From Tetrahymena thermophila SB210 (taxonomy: Eukaryota; Ciliophora; Oligohymenophorea; Hymenostomatida; Tetrahymenidae): a stretch of DNA of 64,000 nucleotides. Shown in pieces: positions 25,408 through 39,692 of the stretch. The stretch lies in assembly GCF_000189635.1 (NCBI RefSeq), contig NW_002476523.1:186001-250000 (forward strand), in the 5' to 3' direction. The translations under genes were made by a program, and so were the position numbers. Position 1 is the stretch's first letter. Each line of letters begins with the position of its first letter. The notes beneath the pieces are model-generated. The model worked only from the letters and a program-made list of their open reading frames with translations. It did not search any database and was not told the origin of the DNA.

Positions 25408-27839
25408 ATGGTAGATACATTTTCAAATAACTAGTCCTCTATGGGACTAAGCAAAAAATTCGGAACGACTACGAATTATAATTTACTTTCTAACATCCCT
25501 AGGGCAGTTATATTGCAGATTAAGAATGATGGAAATCTTTTTAGATAAAGAGCTGTTAAGTTTAGTTAGGAATTATGGAAAACAATGAGAAAGAGCGATT
25601 TTACTTCCAATCGCTAACTTGGTATTAAATTAATTGAGTAAATCTATGAAAAACACAAGGAAGATATCATTGAATAATTTTAGATCAACTCTCCTAATGA
25701 GTTTCTCAATATATTCGATTCAGATAATGATGGATTTTTGAATGAAGATGAGTAGATATTAGTTTTCTCTACACTTAAGGAAAAAATGCAGCATACTGCA
25801 AATAGTTTACTTAAGATTTAGGAATACTCTGAGTTTAAGCTTCTGATGAAGGAGCTCAGAGAAATCGAAATTTTAATTGCTGAGTATTAAGATCAATTGA
25901 GACAACAAATTTATAATAATGAATTAAAGTAAAAATTTGTTTCATTTTGCACTCTTTATCAACACAAAATAAAGCAATCAACAATTTTAAAGGAAGAGTT
26001 TGTTTACTGATTAATATTTTAAATGTTGAGCTTTGGCATTTAAAATTAAATATGAAGCTTTTACAAAATAAAAGATCATTATATTTTCATTAATCATTTA
26101 TTTATTTATTTTTACTTTTGCAAACTATTATCAAAAGCGTTTCATTAACATTCTCAATAAAATTCTCATCAGTAAAACAGCTATAAAATAAATATTAACA
26201 AAACTATTCAAAATTAAACTAAAAAACCATAAAATGTTTTAAGGCTAATACAATTCCTTTTATTCTTATTATCATAATAAAATATCTTCCAGCTTTCTTG
26301 TGTTTTGATTAATATTTTTAATGAAACAAATTCAAAAAATAGATTTAATATAAATTAAATTGAAAGATTTCATATTAATTAAATTGAAATAAATAGAATA
26401 ATTAAATATAAAGAACAATTTGAAGAAAGTATTTAATAAAGAAAACATCGTTTGTTTGTTTATTATTTTATTAGATATTATTCTAAGAAAAAAATATTTT
26501 TGGTTGATATTAATTTTAACAAAGTATTTAGATTTTAATAAATAATTAAAAGTTAATGTTTTTATTAATTCAATTTTTATATTAATTATAGTCTCTATTA
26601 ATAAATTGGTGAAGAGAGACTCGATGATTTCTATGATTCTTATTATGATGAGTTTGGAAAACTTGAAGAATATAAAGCACAGAGAAGAGCAGAATTGTAG
26701 CTGAAGTAGGTAGAAGAGAGAAATATGCTGGAAGATAAACTTGGGAAAGCAGTAGAACTTGTAAAAATTAAACCTAAAAAGAAACTAAAAGAGTATTAGA
26801 TTCAAGAAAAATTAGTCTCTTTAGATGAAAGGGTTGAAGAAGCTTTAGATTTCAGAAAAGAGTTAAAGGATTTGGAAGCTAAGGAACAAGAAAGAGTAGA
26901 AAAACTATAAATTGAAAGAGCTGAAAAGTAGAGATCGAATCTTTAAGAAAAGCATAAAAAAGAAAGACAATAGCTTGAAGGTAAGCTTTAAGAGGCACAA
27001 TTCAAGTTAATTATAAAAATGAAGAAAGATTTTAATACTCTCAGTAAAAAAAACCATCTTCACGAGCATGAAATAAAAAGAATTTAAGTAAATATTTTTG
27101 ATATCTTTTAATAGATTTGATTTTAAAATGCACATGTTCATTCAACCATGATAATTTAAAAAAGGGATTAACTTCTAAAGGTGCTATGAAAGATGGACTA
27201 AATCAAGGAGAACTTATGAGAACTAAGAATAAATCAAGATAGCAAAATAACATAATTATGGAAAGTAAAAAAATCACATCTAATTTTAATTCTTTGCAAT
27301 CTTCTGAAGATTAAAACCCTCTCTTTAGAGGCAGAGTCACTCATGGTGGAGGAGCAACTACAGGAGCAGGAACAATCAACCCATTTTAAGGAGTTGCAAG
27401 AAGCACTGTAAGAGGCCATTCCACCTCTGGAGGAAGCTAAAATTAAGTTGGAACTATGAATACTAATGTTTCCTTATTGAATACAAATGTGGTTTCTCCT
27501 AAACATCAATTTTCTTCTAATTAATAATACTTGTAGCACATTATAAAACACGGAGATATAGTTAATTTTTACATCAAAAAGAAATGGGGAGCTGACTTAC
27601 CCGTTAATCATAAATAAGAGCCACATAATAATGGAAAAGCTATTCCAAACCATGAAAAAATTGAAAGAATTCTCATGGCCAAAAAGAAAAGTAAGCTCGA
27701 TATTCTTCCTTCTTTAACAGATCTTTATGACGAAGAACTCAATTTAAGGGCATTTAATGAAACCAATAGGTCAGAAGAAGAAATAAAAAAAGAGAAGTTA
27801 AAGAAGAGACAATATATCAACGAAATGCTTTCACTTTGA
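25408..27839 (+). CDS. EF-hand coiled-coil protein
   Basis: Three exons: 25408 to about 25928, about 26591 to 27088, and about 27167 to the TGA at 27837-27839. The first exon holds a canonical calcium-binding loop, DSDNDGFLNEDEQ, at about residue 105, in a helical context that suggests one real EF-hand, possibly with a degenerate partner. The second exon is almost wholly charged coiled coil (for example RVEEALDFRKELKDLEAKEQ). The third has a Gly/Thr/Ser-rich middle (VTHGGGATTGAGT) and a basic C-terminus. A second TGA at 26008 would end the first exon if the 660-bp intron were unspliced; the frame continues cleanly across GTAAAA...TATAG. No ortholog recognised. A calcium-responsive cytoskeletal or ciliary role is only a guess. 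Confidence 0.75.
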
Positions 27840-28332
27840 GCAATCAAGCAAAAGAAAACTTCACATTCATCATCCATCCATCCATCTATCTATTTATGCA
27901 TTCATTCATTCACCCAATAATTCTTTTTAAAAAATATTTCTAAAATAAATAAATAAAATATAATTTATGTTTATAAAACTATTAATTTAACATCTCTCTC
28001 TATATATACATATTATTTTTATCAATAATATAATATTAGAATTCATAGTTTTAAAAATTAATATAAAATATCATTTAATCAAAGAAATGAATGAATTTGA
28101 TTTAACTAACTGATTACTTTTCTTTGTAATTTAATTTTAATATATTATTAAATTACTTGATTTTCATGGTTTATTTCAAGGAAAAATTTTAAATATTAAA
28201 GCAAATTATATTGTTTCATAAAAAGAAAATTTAATGAATAAAATTATTATTATTATTATCATTAATACTTGACATATAGAAAAATATAAACTACGCAAAA
28301 AAATTATTTTTTTTAATTAATTAAATTTTTCT
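27840..28332. other. Short convergent intergenic region
   Basis: Lies between the 3' ends of the EF-hand gene (plus) and the small minus-strand gene. CATCCATC/CATTCATT tracts at 27870-27910. No gene seen. Confidence 0.6.
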
Positions 28333-28761
28333 TCACATTATTTTCTTAAATTCTTAAAAGATTATATTTAATGTAGAAGTATCAATATCTAAAGTCTTAT
28401 CAAATTGGCATAACTATAAGTGGTAATAGCATAGTTTTAAAATTTTTCTTCTAAACATCTTAAATTCTTCAAAAACCATTGGCTTTTTTGCCTTGTCATA
28501 CCAATATGATAAGGAGGTGAGATGATATGGTACTACTTTAGCATATAGAGACCATATCAAATCAAGATCTTCCTGAGTGACTGTATGTGCTAAATTAGGT
28601 CTTGCTAAGAGGTCATTTTTATAATATTCTTAATTTAATCTAGATATTAATATAGAAATGTCTGGGCGACATTTTAGTAATTCATGCAGGGTATTAGTTA
28701 TATTGCTAAGTCCTTTGAAGTGGTCAACAGTTTTTTCTTCAAGTAGTTATTAGGAACTCAT
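28333..28761 (-). CDS. Small conserved-looking protein, unknown function
   Basis: Single-exon, 142 residues on the minus strand, ATG at 28761 and TGA at 28333-28335, with four in-frame TAA/TAG read as Gln. It begins MSSQQLLEEKTVDHFKG and is helical throughout, with no signal peptide or membrane segment. Tryptophans and tyrosines (DLIWSLYAKVVPYHL, LSYWYDKAKKP) and several cysteines suggest a folded domain. Base composition is clearly less AT-rich than its flanks, which supports coding. I do not recognise a family. Confidence 0.75.
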
Positions 28762-29869
28762 TTATATATATATTTTATTTTTTTTATTATTTGACAATTT
28801 AATTTATTATAGGAAAAAGAGATATTTTAGGCATATTTGAATCTGGGAAAAAAAGAATATTTTGATAATTGTTTTATTTTATTTTGTAGACACTTTCAAA
28901 TTTTTTAATTTGTTGGATAAAATGAATATTTGGATACTTTATTTGACAAAAATAAATAAATAAATAAATTTAATTTAGATAAATAATTTTAAAGAAAAAT
29001 CATATTAAATTTATTTAATTTAACATCTAATCAGACAAAATATTTTCAAAAGTAATAAAAGAAATTAGAAAACATACAAAATAAAATTTACTTGAAAATT
29101 GACAAAATGATTTCTCAAATAAGACAGAAAATATATTATAAATTAATATAATGACTAAATTTAATGAAATTATATATATAAATATGAATATTTCAAAGCA
29201 CTTAGCTCTTATTTTTATTGATTTAAAACAAAATAAATTAGAATTAAATATTTTTAGAAAAATCATATTTTAAATCTTTAAAGAGAATCCTTTAACTATT
29301 TTTTTGATTTCTACTTTTCAAAAAAGTTCTTATTAAATGTAAATTTTTAGAAATTTTTCAACAACATTTAAAAATATAAATGAATGAACAAATAAATATA
29401 TGGGAATTAAACATTTATTTTTACATATTTTAGAAAAATATTTTATAAATTAACTAAAAAATTTTATTTATTTTTAAATAAATAAGCATTTTATAAATTA
29501 AGTCAAAAAGATATTTTGAAATATTGAATTGTTTATATTAAAAACCAATCATTTTATAAAAACTAAATTGTAGTTGAAAAACAAACTACTATTTATTCGA
29601 TAAGAATTTAATTAGATTAAAGTTTAAAATAAATAAAGAGTTTCAAAATTAGTGTTTATTGATTGATATAAATAGAAAGTGATAGTTAATTTATTAATTA
29701 AATAAATTAAGATTAATTTGCAAGTATCTGAAACATTCATTTATTAATATTTATAATTTACAATAGTTACTACTATCTAAGCTATTCATAAAGTATCAAT
29801 ATATACTGGATATTAGGATATTAATTACATTTAGATATATAAAACATTACCTAATAGCATACTTAATCC
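28762..29869. other. Divergent intergenic region
   Basis: Between the divergent starts of the small minus-strand gene and the SPEF2-like gene, so it should contain both promoters. AT-rich; no motif singled out. The minus-strand open stretch at 29027-29266 is low-complexity and not believable as a gene. Confidence 0.55.
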
Positions 29870-32800
29870 ATGGCGAATGAAGTCGAGATAAAATAGTGGT
29901 TGAATAGCGACCTAAGAATTGAAAATAAAATTAAAAATTTAGAAGATGATATGCGTAATGGATATATTTACAGAGATATCTTAATGAGATTAGGTTTAAA
30001 TGTGCCATCGACAATTGTCAACAAGTAGCAATAAATTTTATTTAGTTAATCAAACAATCAATCAATCATAATTATTAAAAGAATTTATTTTATTTACTTT
30101 GAATTCACATTTTTCATAAAGACGATTCTGCATATTGCATACGATAGATAATTGAAATAAATAGTTATTATTTTTTTATTTAAAAGGACTGATGATGCTA
30201 CAATCAAGTAAAATTATTAAATAATAGCAGGAATTTTAAGGGAAAAACTAAAGATAACTTTAATGCCAAAGCCTGGAAATAATCTTGAAGTCCTTAAATA
30301 ATTAAATAAGGTAATAAAAACAATTTAAAAGAGATTGATTATTGATTGTTTTTTAAAGATGGTTATTAGTATTTAGATTTTTATAGAGTTAGTTATGCTG
30401 CTGATAAATTAGCAATTTCAAAGATATTATTGAGGGATTTTAATAAAAATTTATAATATAAATAGTTTCATGTAACGAAAATAGTCAAATAGAATAATTC
30501 TACAGTGAGTGATGATGCAGATTAAAATTTAATTGCTTAGTTTAATAAATCTTTAAAAACGAAAGACAGACACCTTAAATCTAGTTTTAAATATGATGAA
30601 TAAATTAAATAAAATCTTCCTCCTAAAATTATGGATATTGAATAGAAGCTAGAGAAATTTAGATAACAAAAGTTGAAGAGTGAAATTCTTGCAAAAACTT
30701 TAAAGGACTAAGAATTAGAAAGGGAAAATTAATGGAGAATTGAACATAGACAATTTGAAATAAACAAAACTCGTAACAATCACAAATATATTGAAGATAA
30801 AACTAAAAGCATTTATGAAAATTGGCTTAAAACTCAATAAGTTATGCAAACCAGAATTAATAAAGAATAAACTCTTAATAATTACCTCACTAACAGATTA
30901 AAGGAAGAAGTAAAAGCTGTTGAAAATTACGAGTTTAAAGAGTATAAGGAGGGATTAGATTATTTTAAGGAAAATTGTATTCAGTAAGGTGTTTCTTTGA
31001 GACATGATCCTGATAATTATAAACCTCCTCCTATTTCTCACTTTAATCTGAATGCCACTATGATGAGAATCAGAGAAAGCACTCACAAATCTATTTTGGC
31101 TAGAAAGGATAAAGAAAAAAGGTGAAACTTTATTATTGATAAAATTTTGTTAATTTATTTGAAAATTTTTGTATTTATATTAGAAAGAACAGGATGTTAG
31201 TTGAGTAATAGAAATATGAAAAAGAAATTTAAGAGAAGAAAAGATAGTAAGACATGTTGACAAAATTTTGCGAATTAAGTGTTGCTGGAGCAGAGGAAGG
31301 AAGAAAGATTTATATTGCTCAAGAGAAAGAAAAGATAGTTGTTAGGAATAGAATTGAGAAGGAAAACCAGATTTAAAAGGAAAGAATGGATTATTTTGAC
31401 TAAAAGCATGAAGAATTTAGGGAAAAAGCAATCGCAGAAGAAATAGAAAGAAAGAAATAATGGAAACTGCAAAAAGTAGAATACATGGAACTTAATCTCT
31501 AGAATAAAATATAAAAAAGGAAAAAACATAGTAAGACTTGTCAAGACTTAATTGATATCATTCTTGATGTCACTGAGCTCTGCCACAATGCTTAGAGATA
31601 AAATAGTAAAAAAAGAATATTGTTTATGAATTATTTAACTTTTTGTTATTTTAAATAAGATTCAATAAGAGTTCCAGAGTAGTATTGGAGAGATCTGATG
31701 GAAAGATTTGCAGAAGGAAGACCACTCTGTGAAGAAAAGGTTGTGACAATATTTGAATAATAATAACAAACATAACGTCAAGCTCACGAAGCTGAAATCT
31801 CGGAAGAGCTTGATTAACAGTTATCTATGATGTTTACTGATTACAACCTAGGTTTCTAGATGTGGTAACCTTTTCATTAATTTGAATAGCCAGAAAATCA
31901 AATTTTAAATCATGTAAATTATTAATTCTTTTGAATTTTATCATAATCTAAAATAAATAATCATAATATTAAATTATTTAGGCCTACAATGATGATCAGC
32001 TTGGAGATTTCTTGCATTAAGTTATTGACAAAATATATCCTTAAAAAGCTATTTAATCAAAGCCTCATGACATTCCTGATCACATGCCTTTGAGAATCAG
32101 CATTATTGGTAATAGATTTTCAGGAAAGAAATCCCTTTCTTAATTAATTAAGTAAAAATATGGAGTTGAAATCATCGACGTATATGATGTTATAGATCAG
32201 GCTATTAAATATGTAAAATTTAAATTTTTCTTTTTATTTATTCATAAATATTTTTCTTGATAAAAGGCTTTTCCTCCTCCTGAAGATGAAAATGAAAAAA
32301 AGAAAAATGCAGCAAAGAAATAAACTAAAAAAGGGTAAGTTGAAGAAGAAAAACCCGATAATCCTCAACTCAGAGAACTTGGATAATAAGCAAACGAAAT
32401 GAAAACATAAAATATTCCTTATACTGATGAGATTTTAGTGAGGGCTGCTCTTATATAAATAAAATAAATTTTCCCTGTGGTAACACCTGATTAACTCATT
32501 CAATAATTAGCAGATGCTAAGATAAAAGAGTAAGAAAGACAAGCTTAAATGAAGAAAGAGTGGGAAGACTACTTAAAAAAGAAAGAAAAAAGTAATCCTA
32601 AAAAAGCTGCAGGAAAAGAAGGCAAAAAGAATGTAGGTTCTAAAGTAGAAATAGAAGTAATAGAAGACCCTCCTCAAGAAACTTACGAAGAAGCAGTTTA
32701 TCGTTTAATGAATCAAAAAGAATTTGAATACACACCAGGTAAAAACTAATTTTTATTTAATATTAAATATTTATTTTTAATTAATTATTATTATTTTATT

Positions 32801-35800
32801 TTAGGCTTTGTGCTGGTTAACTTCCCTCAAAATGTTAAGTAGGCCAAGCTTTTAGAAGAGGGTTTAACAGGATTTGTGATGGAAGAAGAAAGATTGAATC
32901 CAGAAGGTGAATAGATAAAAGAATAAATAGCTTAACTTGTTAGAGCAGGAGAGAAGACTCCTGACACCAGTCTTAAATAAGGCGGAATCGATTTGGTGAT
33001 AAATCTTAATGTCGATGAGACTATTGCAGAAAAGAGAGCGGCAAATAGAAGATTAGATCCTTAAACAGGAAATATATATAATTTAGAAGATAATCTTCCT
33101 CCTCTTGAAGAAAAAGGACTTGCTGATAGAATACAGCCAATAGATGATCCTTAAAGCAGCTTAGAAAAAATATAAGAAGCCAACAAATAATTCATTGAGT
33201 ATAATTATTAAAAATATTTTTTATATCTAATTAAAATATTCTTGTTATGATTATTTTCAAATTGAATTATTGATAATTAAATTTCATTTCTTGTATTATT
33301 GATAGAAACTTAGATTATTTGCAAGAATGGTATGGTATGTTCGGATTTGAGACAGAACCTGCTAGCAATTTAAATACAGAGCAATAACAGCCTTAATCAT
33401 AAGCATAATTATAGTAGAATGAAGATTTGGCATAAGAGCAACAGGAATAGGAAAAAAATATATTTGGAGCTATTTAAAGTTTGGAGTCTACAACTAAAAG
33501 AATTGAGGTCTTTGAATAAATAGACAAGAAGCTATCTGATCTGCTTAAAATTAAAAAGAAAAAAATAGAAGAGTAAATCTAAAACTACTAACAAGAATAA
33601 GAAAGATTGTAGTAGTAAAGAGAAGAAGAGAGACTCCTTTAAGAAAAGCTAGAATAAGAAAGATTAGAAAAAGAAAAACAATAGCAATAACAATTATAAG
33701 AAGCATCTAATTCAGCTAACACTTAATCTAACAATCCTAATGCTTCAGCCTCCCAAGAATAATTGTCAAGTCAAAACAAAATCCCTACTGATAATCTAAT
33801 TAGTAACGACATGGCTGACACTTCTAAAATAAACTAAACAGATCAATCTATGTAAAACTCAGGATAAGCAGGAGGTGACTTCTTTGACAGACTTAAAATG
33901 GACAATTTGAGTAATTCGTTTTTTACTATTTTAAAATTAAAAAAAAATATTAAAAAATATTTTTACACAATATTGATTTGAATAAATAAAAAAGCAATTT
34001 TTAGAAATATTTAATTTTCTAAATAAAAAACATAAAAAGAATCAAAAAAATAAATATTTTAAATAAATTTGTTTTTATGAAATAATTTTTAAATTTTATC
34101 AAATATAAAGAAACTGTGATGAAAATGTGGAACGAAATATAGACTAACTATTTCAAAGAAATAAAATAAAGCTTACATAAAATAGATAACCATAGAGAGG
34201 TTATTTCAAATCGTTTAGCTGATGTATAATTTAGATTCCTTTCGGTTATTCAAAGGCCAGATGATAAATAGGTATGCTATATTTGAAAGCTTTTACTTTG
34301 TTTGAAATATTTTTTTATATTTTATAAAAGCATAAAATAAATACTTTCAAAGACAACCTAAATAAATTCTTTGATGATAATCCACAAATGCTTAGATTCT
34401 AAAACACTAAAGATGAATTAAATCAGCACTTAGAAACTTTGTATGAAAATCTATGGGATTCTGTAGAATAAAAGTAAAATAATTAATCAATAAAATCAAT
34501 AAGCTTGTTTACAAAAATAAAATTAATTTTACTTAGAAAAGCTGAATCAATTTAGGAAAGAAAAACAATCATGGCTTCAGGATGGTTTGACTCTGAAATG
34601 GCTGCTCTTTTTTCTTCTTATTAAAGATTTTTCTAGCTAGAATTAAATAAGGTATATTCAAAATTAAATGATATTTATTATTTCACTTTACTTATTAATA
34701 CAAATATAATTTTAAATAAATGAAAGCTTGAAGAAATTATAGAACTCATTTTATATATCTAAGATGTTGTAGAAGGAAAACCCATTAATGAAGTTTAAGA
34801 ACATATCATTTTAGATCCCTTCCCTAATGGGCAACCTCCACCAATTTATGATATTGAAAATCCTAACCATTTCCCTAGGGTAGAGAAAATGTTTGATCAC
34901 TTTATGCATTCAGTTGATAACATCAGCGAGCTTATTGGAGGTAATCAATCAATTCAATCAAATTGCTTCTCTTTTTTATTTTTAGAAAAAATCATTTCAA
35001 TTAAAAATTTAATTTTTGGAAAAAATAATTTCAACTAAAATTTTTATTTTTAGAAAAAATAATTTCAATTAAAAAATAAATTTAAACGTCTAAAAAAACT
35101 TGATTTTATATTTGTAAAAAGACATAAGAGCTAAATTCTTTAAAAAGAGAACTGCTGGTCTATCGTTTTAGACTATAAACGAGAAGTCCTATCCAGGCTT
35201 GAACGATCTCTATAATTAAGTACTCGAAACTGAAAAAGGAATTTGCAAGTATAGAGGATACATTTTGAAATTTACATTAATTAGTAGAATTAAGGAACTT
35301 AAAATGATTGAAGTAGCTCTGTACAGCAAATTAGATGATTGGATTATATTTGGTTTAAAGCATGAAAACGAAGTTATTTATGATGCAGTCAGAACTTTGA
35401 GATAAGCTATTCAATCTTAAAACCCTGTAGACACTTTGGTTGTGAGTGTTAAAAATATTTCTGACACATACAAAGTAATAATATTTTTAATAAAAATAAA
35501 TATTTATTGTAAAATAATTATTTAAAGATATTGAATTGCTTCAATCAAATTCCTGCTTATATTCAACCACTCGAACTAGTTGAATCGGTTGATGACTTTA
35601 GATTCACAATTTTCGGTATTAAGCTTCTTTATGAAGAACTTCACACTTTATGTGATAAAAGAGACATCATAAATCTAAAAATATTTGAAAATGTATTCTT
35701 AAGAAGAAAAAAACATTCAAATCACCTCCCAAAATTCATAAAGTAATTGCCTGATAAATGTTTAGAGAGCATTTATGCAAACTTTGAATCACAAATACAT

Positions 35801-36392
35801 GACGATAAAATAGATTTTAAGGTAATTTTTTAAATAAATATTTATCAAATTAATAAAAAAGAATTTTTAATTAATAATTTTAATAAAATAGGACTTAATG
35901 ATTTGTTTCATTCTGTTTAGCTCTCCAGTTCCAACTGAAGACCTCATAGAAGAATACAAAGATCAACTATTGACCTACTCAAACAGTGGTTATTTAGAAA
36001 CACATAATTTCCTTCGTGTAAATAAATTTCAATTCGACTCTATCATGCATGATTAAAATTACCAATTTATAATTTAATTTTATAATTTTAATTCAGATCG
36101 AAGCATGGTTTGACGAATATGAGAGAGATAGACAACTTTATGGTTAGAATTTATTCAACAGAGTATTTTTTGTAAAGCAGCTTTTGTTTGATCTCTATTG
36201 CGAAAATGAACCCGTAAATTATTATCATTTTGATTATAATTAATTACACATACTCTGATAAATTACATTGATAATTTATTTAAACCTATTTTGTATAAAA
36301 AGTACATCCTAAGCATTAATTAATACATTGAGTCTCTCAAGAGATTGTCTAGTAAGGGCAAAGAATATTTCTGGCAAATTCTTTTTGAGTGA
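29870..36392 (+). CDS. SPEF2/CPC1-like central-apparatus protein
   Basis: Long multi-exon gene, ATG 29870 to TGA 36390-36392. SPEF2 (KPL2; Chlamydomonas CPC1) is a large scaffold of the C1b projection of the ciliary central pair, needed for beat control. The N-terminus (LNSDLRIENKIKNLEDDMRNG, shortened here to its key LNSDL and NGYIYRDIL parts) and the next exon (AGILREKLKITLMPKPG) form the calponin-homology-like domain. A long charged coiled coil follows (30580-31560). The adenylate-kinase-like domain begins at 32094 with RISIIGNRFSGKKSL, a P-loop with Lys in place of Ser/Thr, then GVEIIDVYDVIDQAI; later parts are FEYTPGFVLVNFP and the substrate-domain-like LDPQTGNIYNL at 33050. The C-terminal half (34100-36390) is helical. 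At least 15 short introns. Domain order and size fit the family well; orthology is inferred. Confidence 0.85.
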
Positions 36393-36998
36393 AATTTTAA
36401 TTGAAAGATTTCATAAAATAAAGTCATTAAATTATTAATAACATTAAAAAAATCAATAAAAGCATTTTTATATTGAATTATTTTGTCTCATTTTTATAAT
36501 AATTCTCATTTTTTTTATTCAAAAATTGCATTCTTAAAATGTTGGTCATTTTCATTTATTTAAATTATTTAAAATTTCTTTCTTTTGGCTAAAAAAATTA
36601 AAATGAAAATTTGAGGAAATTAAGAAAAAAAGAAAATAGAATTTTTCTTAATTTAGAACAAACAAACAATATGAATAATGAGAGATTTCATTGCGTAAGA
36701 TGAAAATATTACAAAACATACGCACTTTTTGTTTTAAATATGAATTTAAAAATCAAATTAATGAGTAAATCTGACAACAATATTTACAAATACTGCTTAA
36801 TAAACTGCCAAATCTAAAAGTACTCAAAATAAGCTATTCATCTCAAAAAAAAAAAAGAATTTAATAATAATAAATCGAAATCTTTTGCGCAAACAAGATA
36901 AGAATTAAAGCAAATAAATAAATAGAAAATTTAGGGAGAGAACACCAAGCAAACAAAAAAACACAAAAGTATTATTTAGAAATAGTTTATTTGATAAA
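36393..36998. other. Short intergenic spacer
   Basis: Contains the PEX16 upstream region, A-rich from 36840. No gene seen. Confidence 0.6.
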
Positions 36999-37910
36999 AT
37001 GGATAGCTAGCAGGAAAATAAAAGCAGTTAAATCTATTAAAGTTTTTAGCAATACTAGCACATCAACAAAAGTCTCAACAAACTTGTTAGCTTTGAATTT
37101 TTGCTTGAACAGACTCTTAATTACATCTCAAACAAATCTACATTTTTTAACAAGGATAGATTCTTGGAAATTCTTTCACTATCGCAATTTGTCAAGGTTT
37201 ATTTTAAACTTTAGAAAATGAACATCAGCCAAAAGTAGATTTACATCTCAGAAGGTAATATGCAAGAAGAATTAGATGAATAAAACCGTTAAAAAAGCGA
37301 GGCTTTTGAAAAATTCTTCACTGAAGACTATATTGAAAAATACAGAAATTTGCAGCCAGAGGAATAAATCTAAAAAATGGCCGAGACATTAGAAAGAATT
37401 AAGAATCGTCAGCAAAATGGGATGACATTCAATGAAGATTTTGAAGAAGAGTTGTAAAGAAGTCATAAAAGAGTTGGTTTACTCTCTAAGCTACCTATAC
37501 CTAAAGATCTTTTAGAGACAAAGCAACCAAATCAAAAAAAAAGCGATTACATGATTTTTGTTGGAGAAGTCCTATTTATAGTAAGACCACTCATTTACTG
37601 CATTTTGTTGCGTATGTTTGGTGTTAAATCATATACACCTTATATGATTTCCCTTATCATTGATCTTTTTCGTCTGATTCTCTAACGCAAAATAAAGTTT
37701 TATTAACCTGCATAGAGAGAAGAGTTTAAAACAAGAAATAAAGAAATGATTCTAAATTATCTACTTAGAAACCCCTTCTACAGTCACATTTTCAGAAATA
37801 AAGTGTTAATTCCTATGTTAGATTCCTTATTCGGAAGTAGATTATAATTTTTAAAATCCTTCATTTTAGGTATAATAGAGATGCGTTGTTCAATTTGTTT
37901 ACTCTTGTGA
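36999..37910 (+). CDS. PEX16: Peroxisomal membrane protein PEX16
   Basis: Single exon, 303 codons, ATG 36999 to TGA 37908-37910. PEX16 is an integral peroxisomal membrane protein that recruits PEX3 and starts membrane assembly. The second half carries the family signature: FIVRPLIYCILLRMFG, then the membrane segment YTPYMISLIIDLFRL (human WKPWLLAGVVDVTSL), and LLRNPFYSHIFRNKVL, matching human LLRSPFYDRFSEARIL. The N-terminal half (YQSFQQYQHINKSLNKLVSF, then LSLSQFVKVYFKL) fits the weakly conserved helical region. The extreme C-terminus differs from the usual ending, with FILGIIEMRCSICLLL. I chose the upstream ATG because the frame and composition continue well before the internal ATG at 37219. 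A small GTATAA site at about 37870 could be an intron start, so the last residues are less certain. Confidence 0.85.
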
Positions 37911-39692
37911 TCGCCTCTACTCACTCTCATATATCTTCAATCAATCAATCATTAATAATAATAAATTTAAAAGATATCAGATTTTCTTTCAATCTGAGCT
38001 GATAAATAAATAGATAGTATAGCTAATTAGTATAAATATAAATTATACCAATAAAAATTAAAGCATCATCAACAACTTAAAAATAATATATTTTTTCTTA
38101 TTTTAATAATACTAATTTATACATTTTCAACATTTAAAGCTTCTAAACATAGCCAATAAATGAAACAAAATAAAAACATTAATCCTCATAAATCAATTAT
38201 TAATACTAATAAAGTATGAACATAAAGAATGTATACATTTTTTCATATTCTAAAAGTAAACAAACATATTTTAATAGAAGAAAATAAATCTTTCTGTGTC
38301 CATCCATTTTTTTGTTTTTTTCCATTTGAAATAAAAATTTAAATCATCTTAATAATAAATTATATTAACTTAAATCAAATGATGTACATATTAAACCATT
38401 TATTTATCATTAAAAAAGAGTAAAGAAAATAAAAATTAATTACTAAAATCTTACGTACGTACTCAAACAATTATGAGAAATTTAATTATTATTTGTAAAG
38501 TTAAATCTCAAATATTTTAAATATATTTTGTAAATAACTTACAAAAGAATAAAATTAATATGATTCACTTACTATTACTTGCTAACTACAATACTTTTTA
38601 ATAAACCACTTTATATTTTTAGCTAATTTATTTACTTTATTACAATATATTTTTAGTTTTTAAAATAAAAGTAATTTGATTAAGAGAAATAAATAAATAA
38701 ATAATTAATTAAGTAAATGAATAAATTATAAACTAACTCAAATAAATTCTTTATTTAAAAATTATAATGTCTTCTTACAAATTTTCTGAATATTTTATGA
38801 TAAACTAAATTAATATTTATATTTATATTGGATTAAATTAACAAAATAGAATGGTAAATAGATTAAATGTAAGCCTTTTGCATAAAAAAATATATATTTA
38901 ATATATATTTTTCTAATATTTTTTTTTTTTGTGGTGCATTTAATCATTATTTATCATTTACTAAAAATATAAAATATTTTATTGATTATACTAATAATTT
39001 ATGATACTGTATTCAACTCGACTCGTTTTATTTTAATTATTGATTACTATTATACTATAATATTAGAGTAATGACTAATTTTTAAAACATTAGTAAAATT
39101 CAACGAATTGGTTGGATGGATTGATAGGGTATATGAAATATTACTTAATGTAATAGATATAATTAAAAAGATTTTATTTTATTATTTTCAAATCTTTCTT
39201 TGTTATTTTAAATAATACTGTTCAATTAAAATAAAAAAATTTTTATATTTTTTGGTAAAAGAAAGAAAACACTTTATTGATTCTTTTTGATAATTATTTG
39301 AAAATGTTTCCTACTTCATTCAGCTAAAATTACGATAAAAGTTTTTTAATAATTAGATGTTAATTTGATTATTTTAACATCACATTTAGTTAGTTAGTTA
39401 TTTAGTGAATTTACTTACACTTTAATAATTTTAGATATTCAAAAATGCATTTTGATAAATAAGAAGGGGAAAAAAAATAAAAACTACAAAAATTATAGAT
39501 TCAATTTAATACTATTCTCAAATAAATTTTAAATAAAAAGCATGAATTCATTTATTTAGTTACAATTTTTTACTGTTTAATATGCTCTTGAATTATTTTA
39601 GCAATTAATTAACCAAAAATTTATCTCTTTATTAATCTATTTTTTTTTATTCAACAATAATTATAAATAAACAATAGAATTTAAATTATATT
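37911..39692. other. Intergenic spacer
   Basis: AT-rich, no gene recognised. The last 600 bp (from about 39090) belong to the first copy of the 5-kb tandem duplication. Confidence 0.6.

Noticed and set aside
31275-31544. Minus-strand hydrophobic protein
   Set aside because: Reverse complement of the lysine/glutamate-rich coiled coil of the SPEF2-like gene.
36991-37221. Separate 76-residue protein before PEX16
   Set aside because: Off-frame shadow. The frame from ATG 36999 joins PEX16 without interruption.
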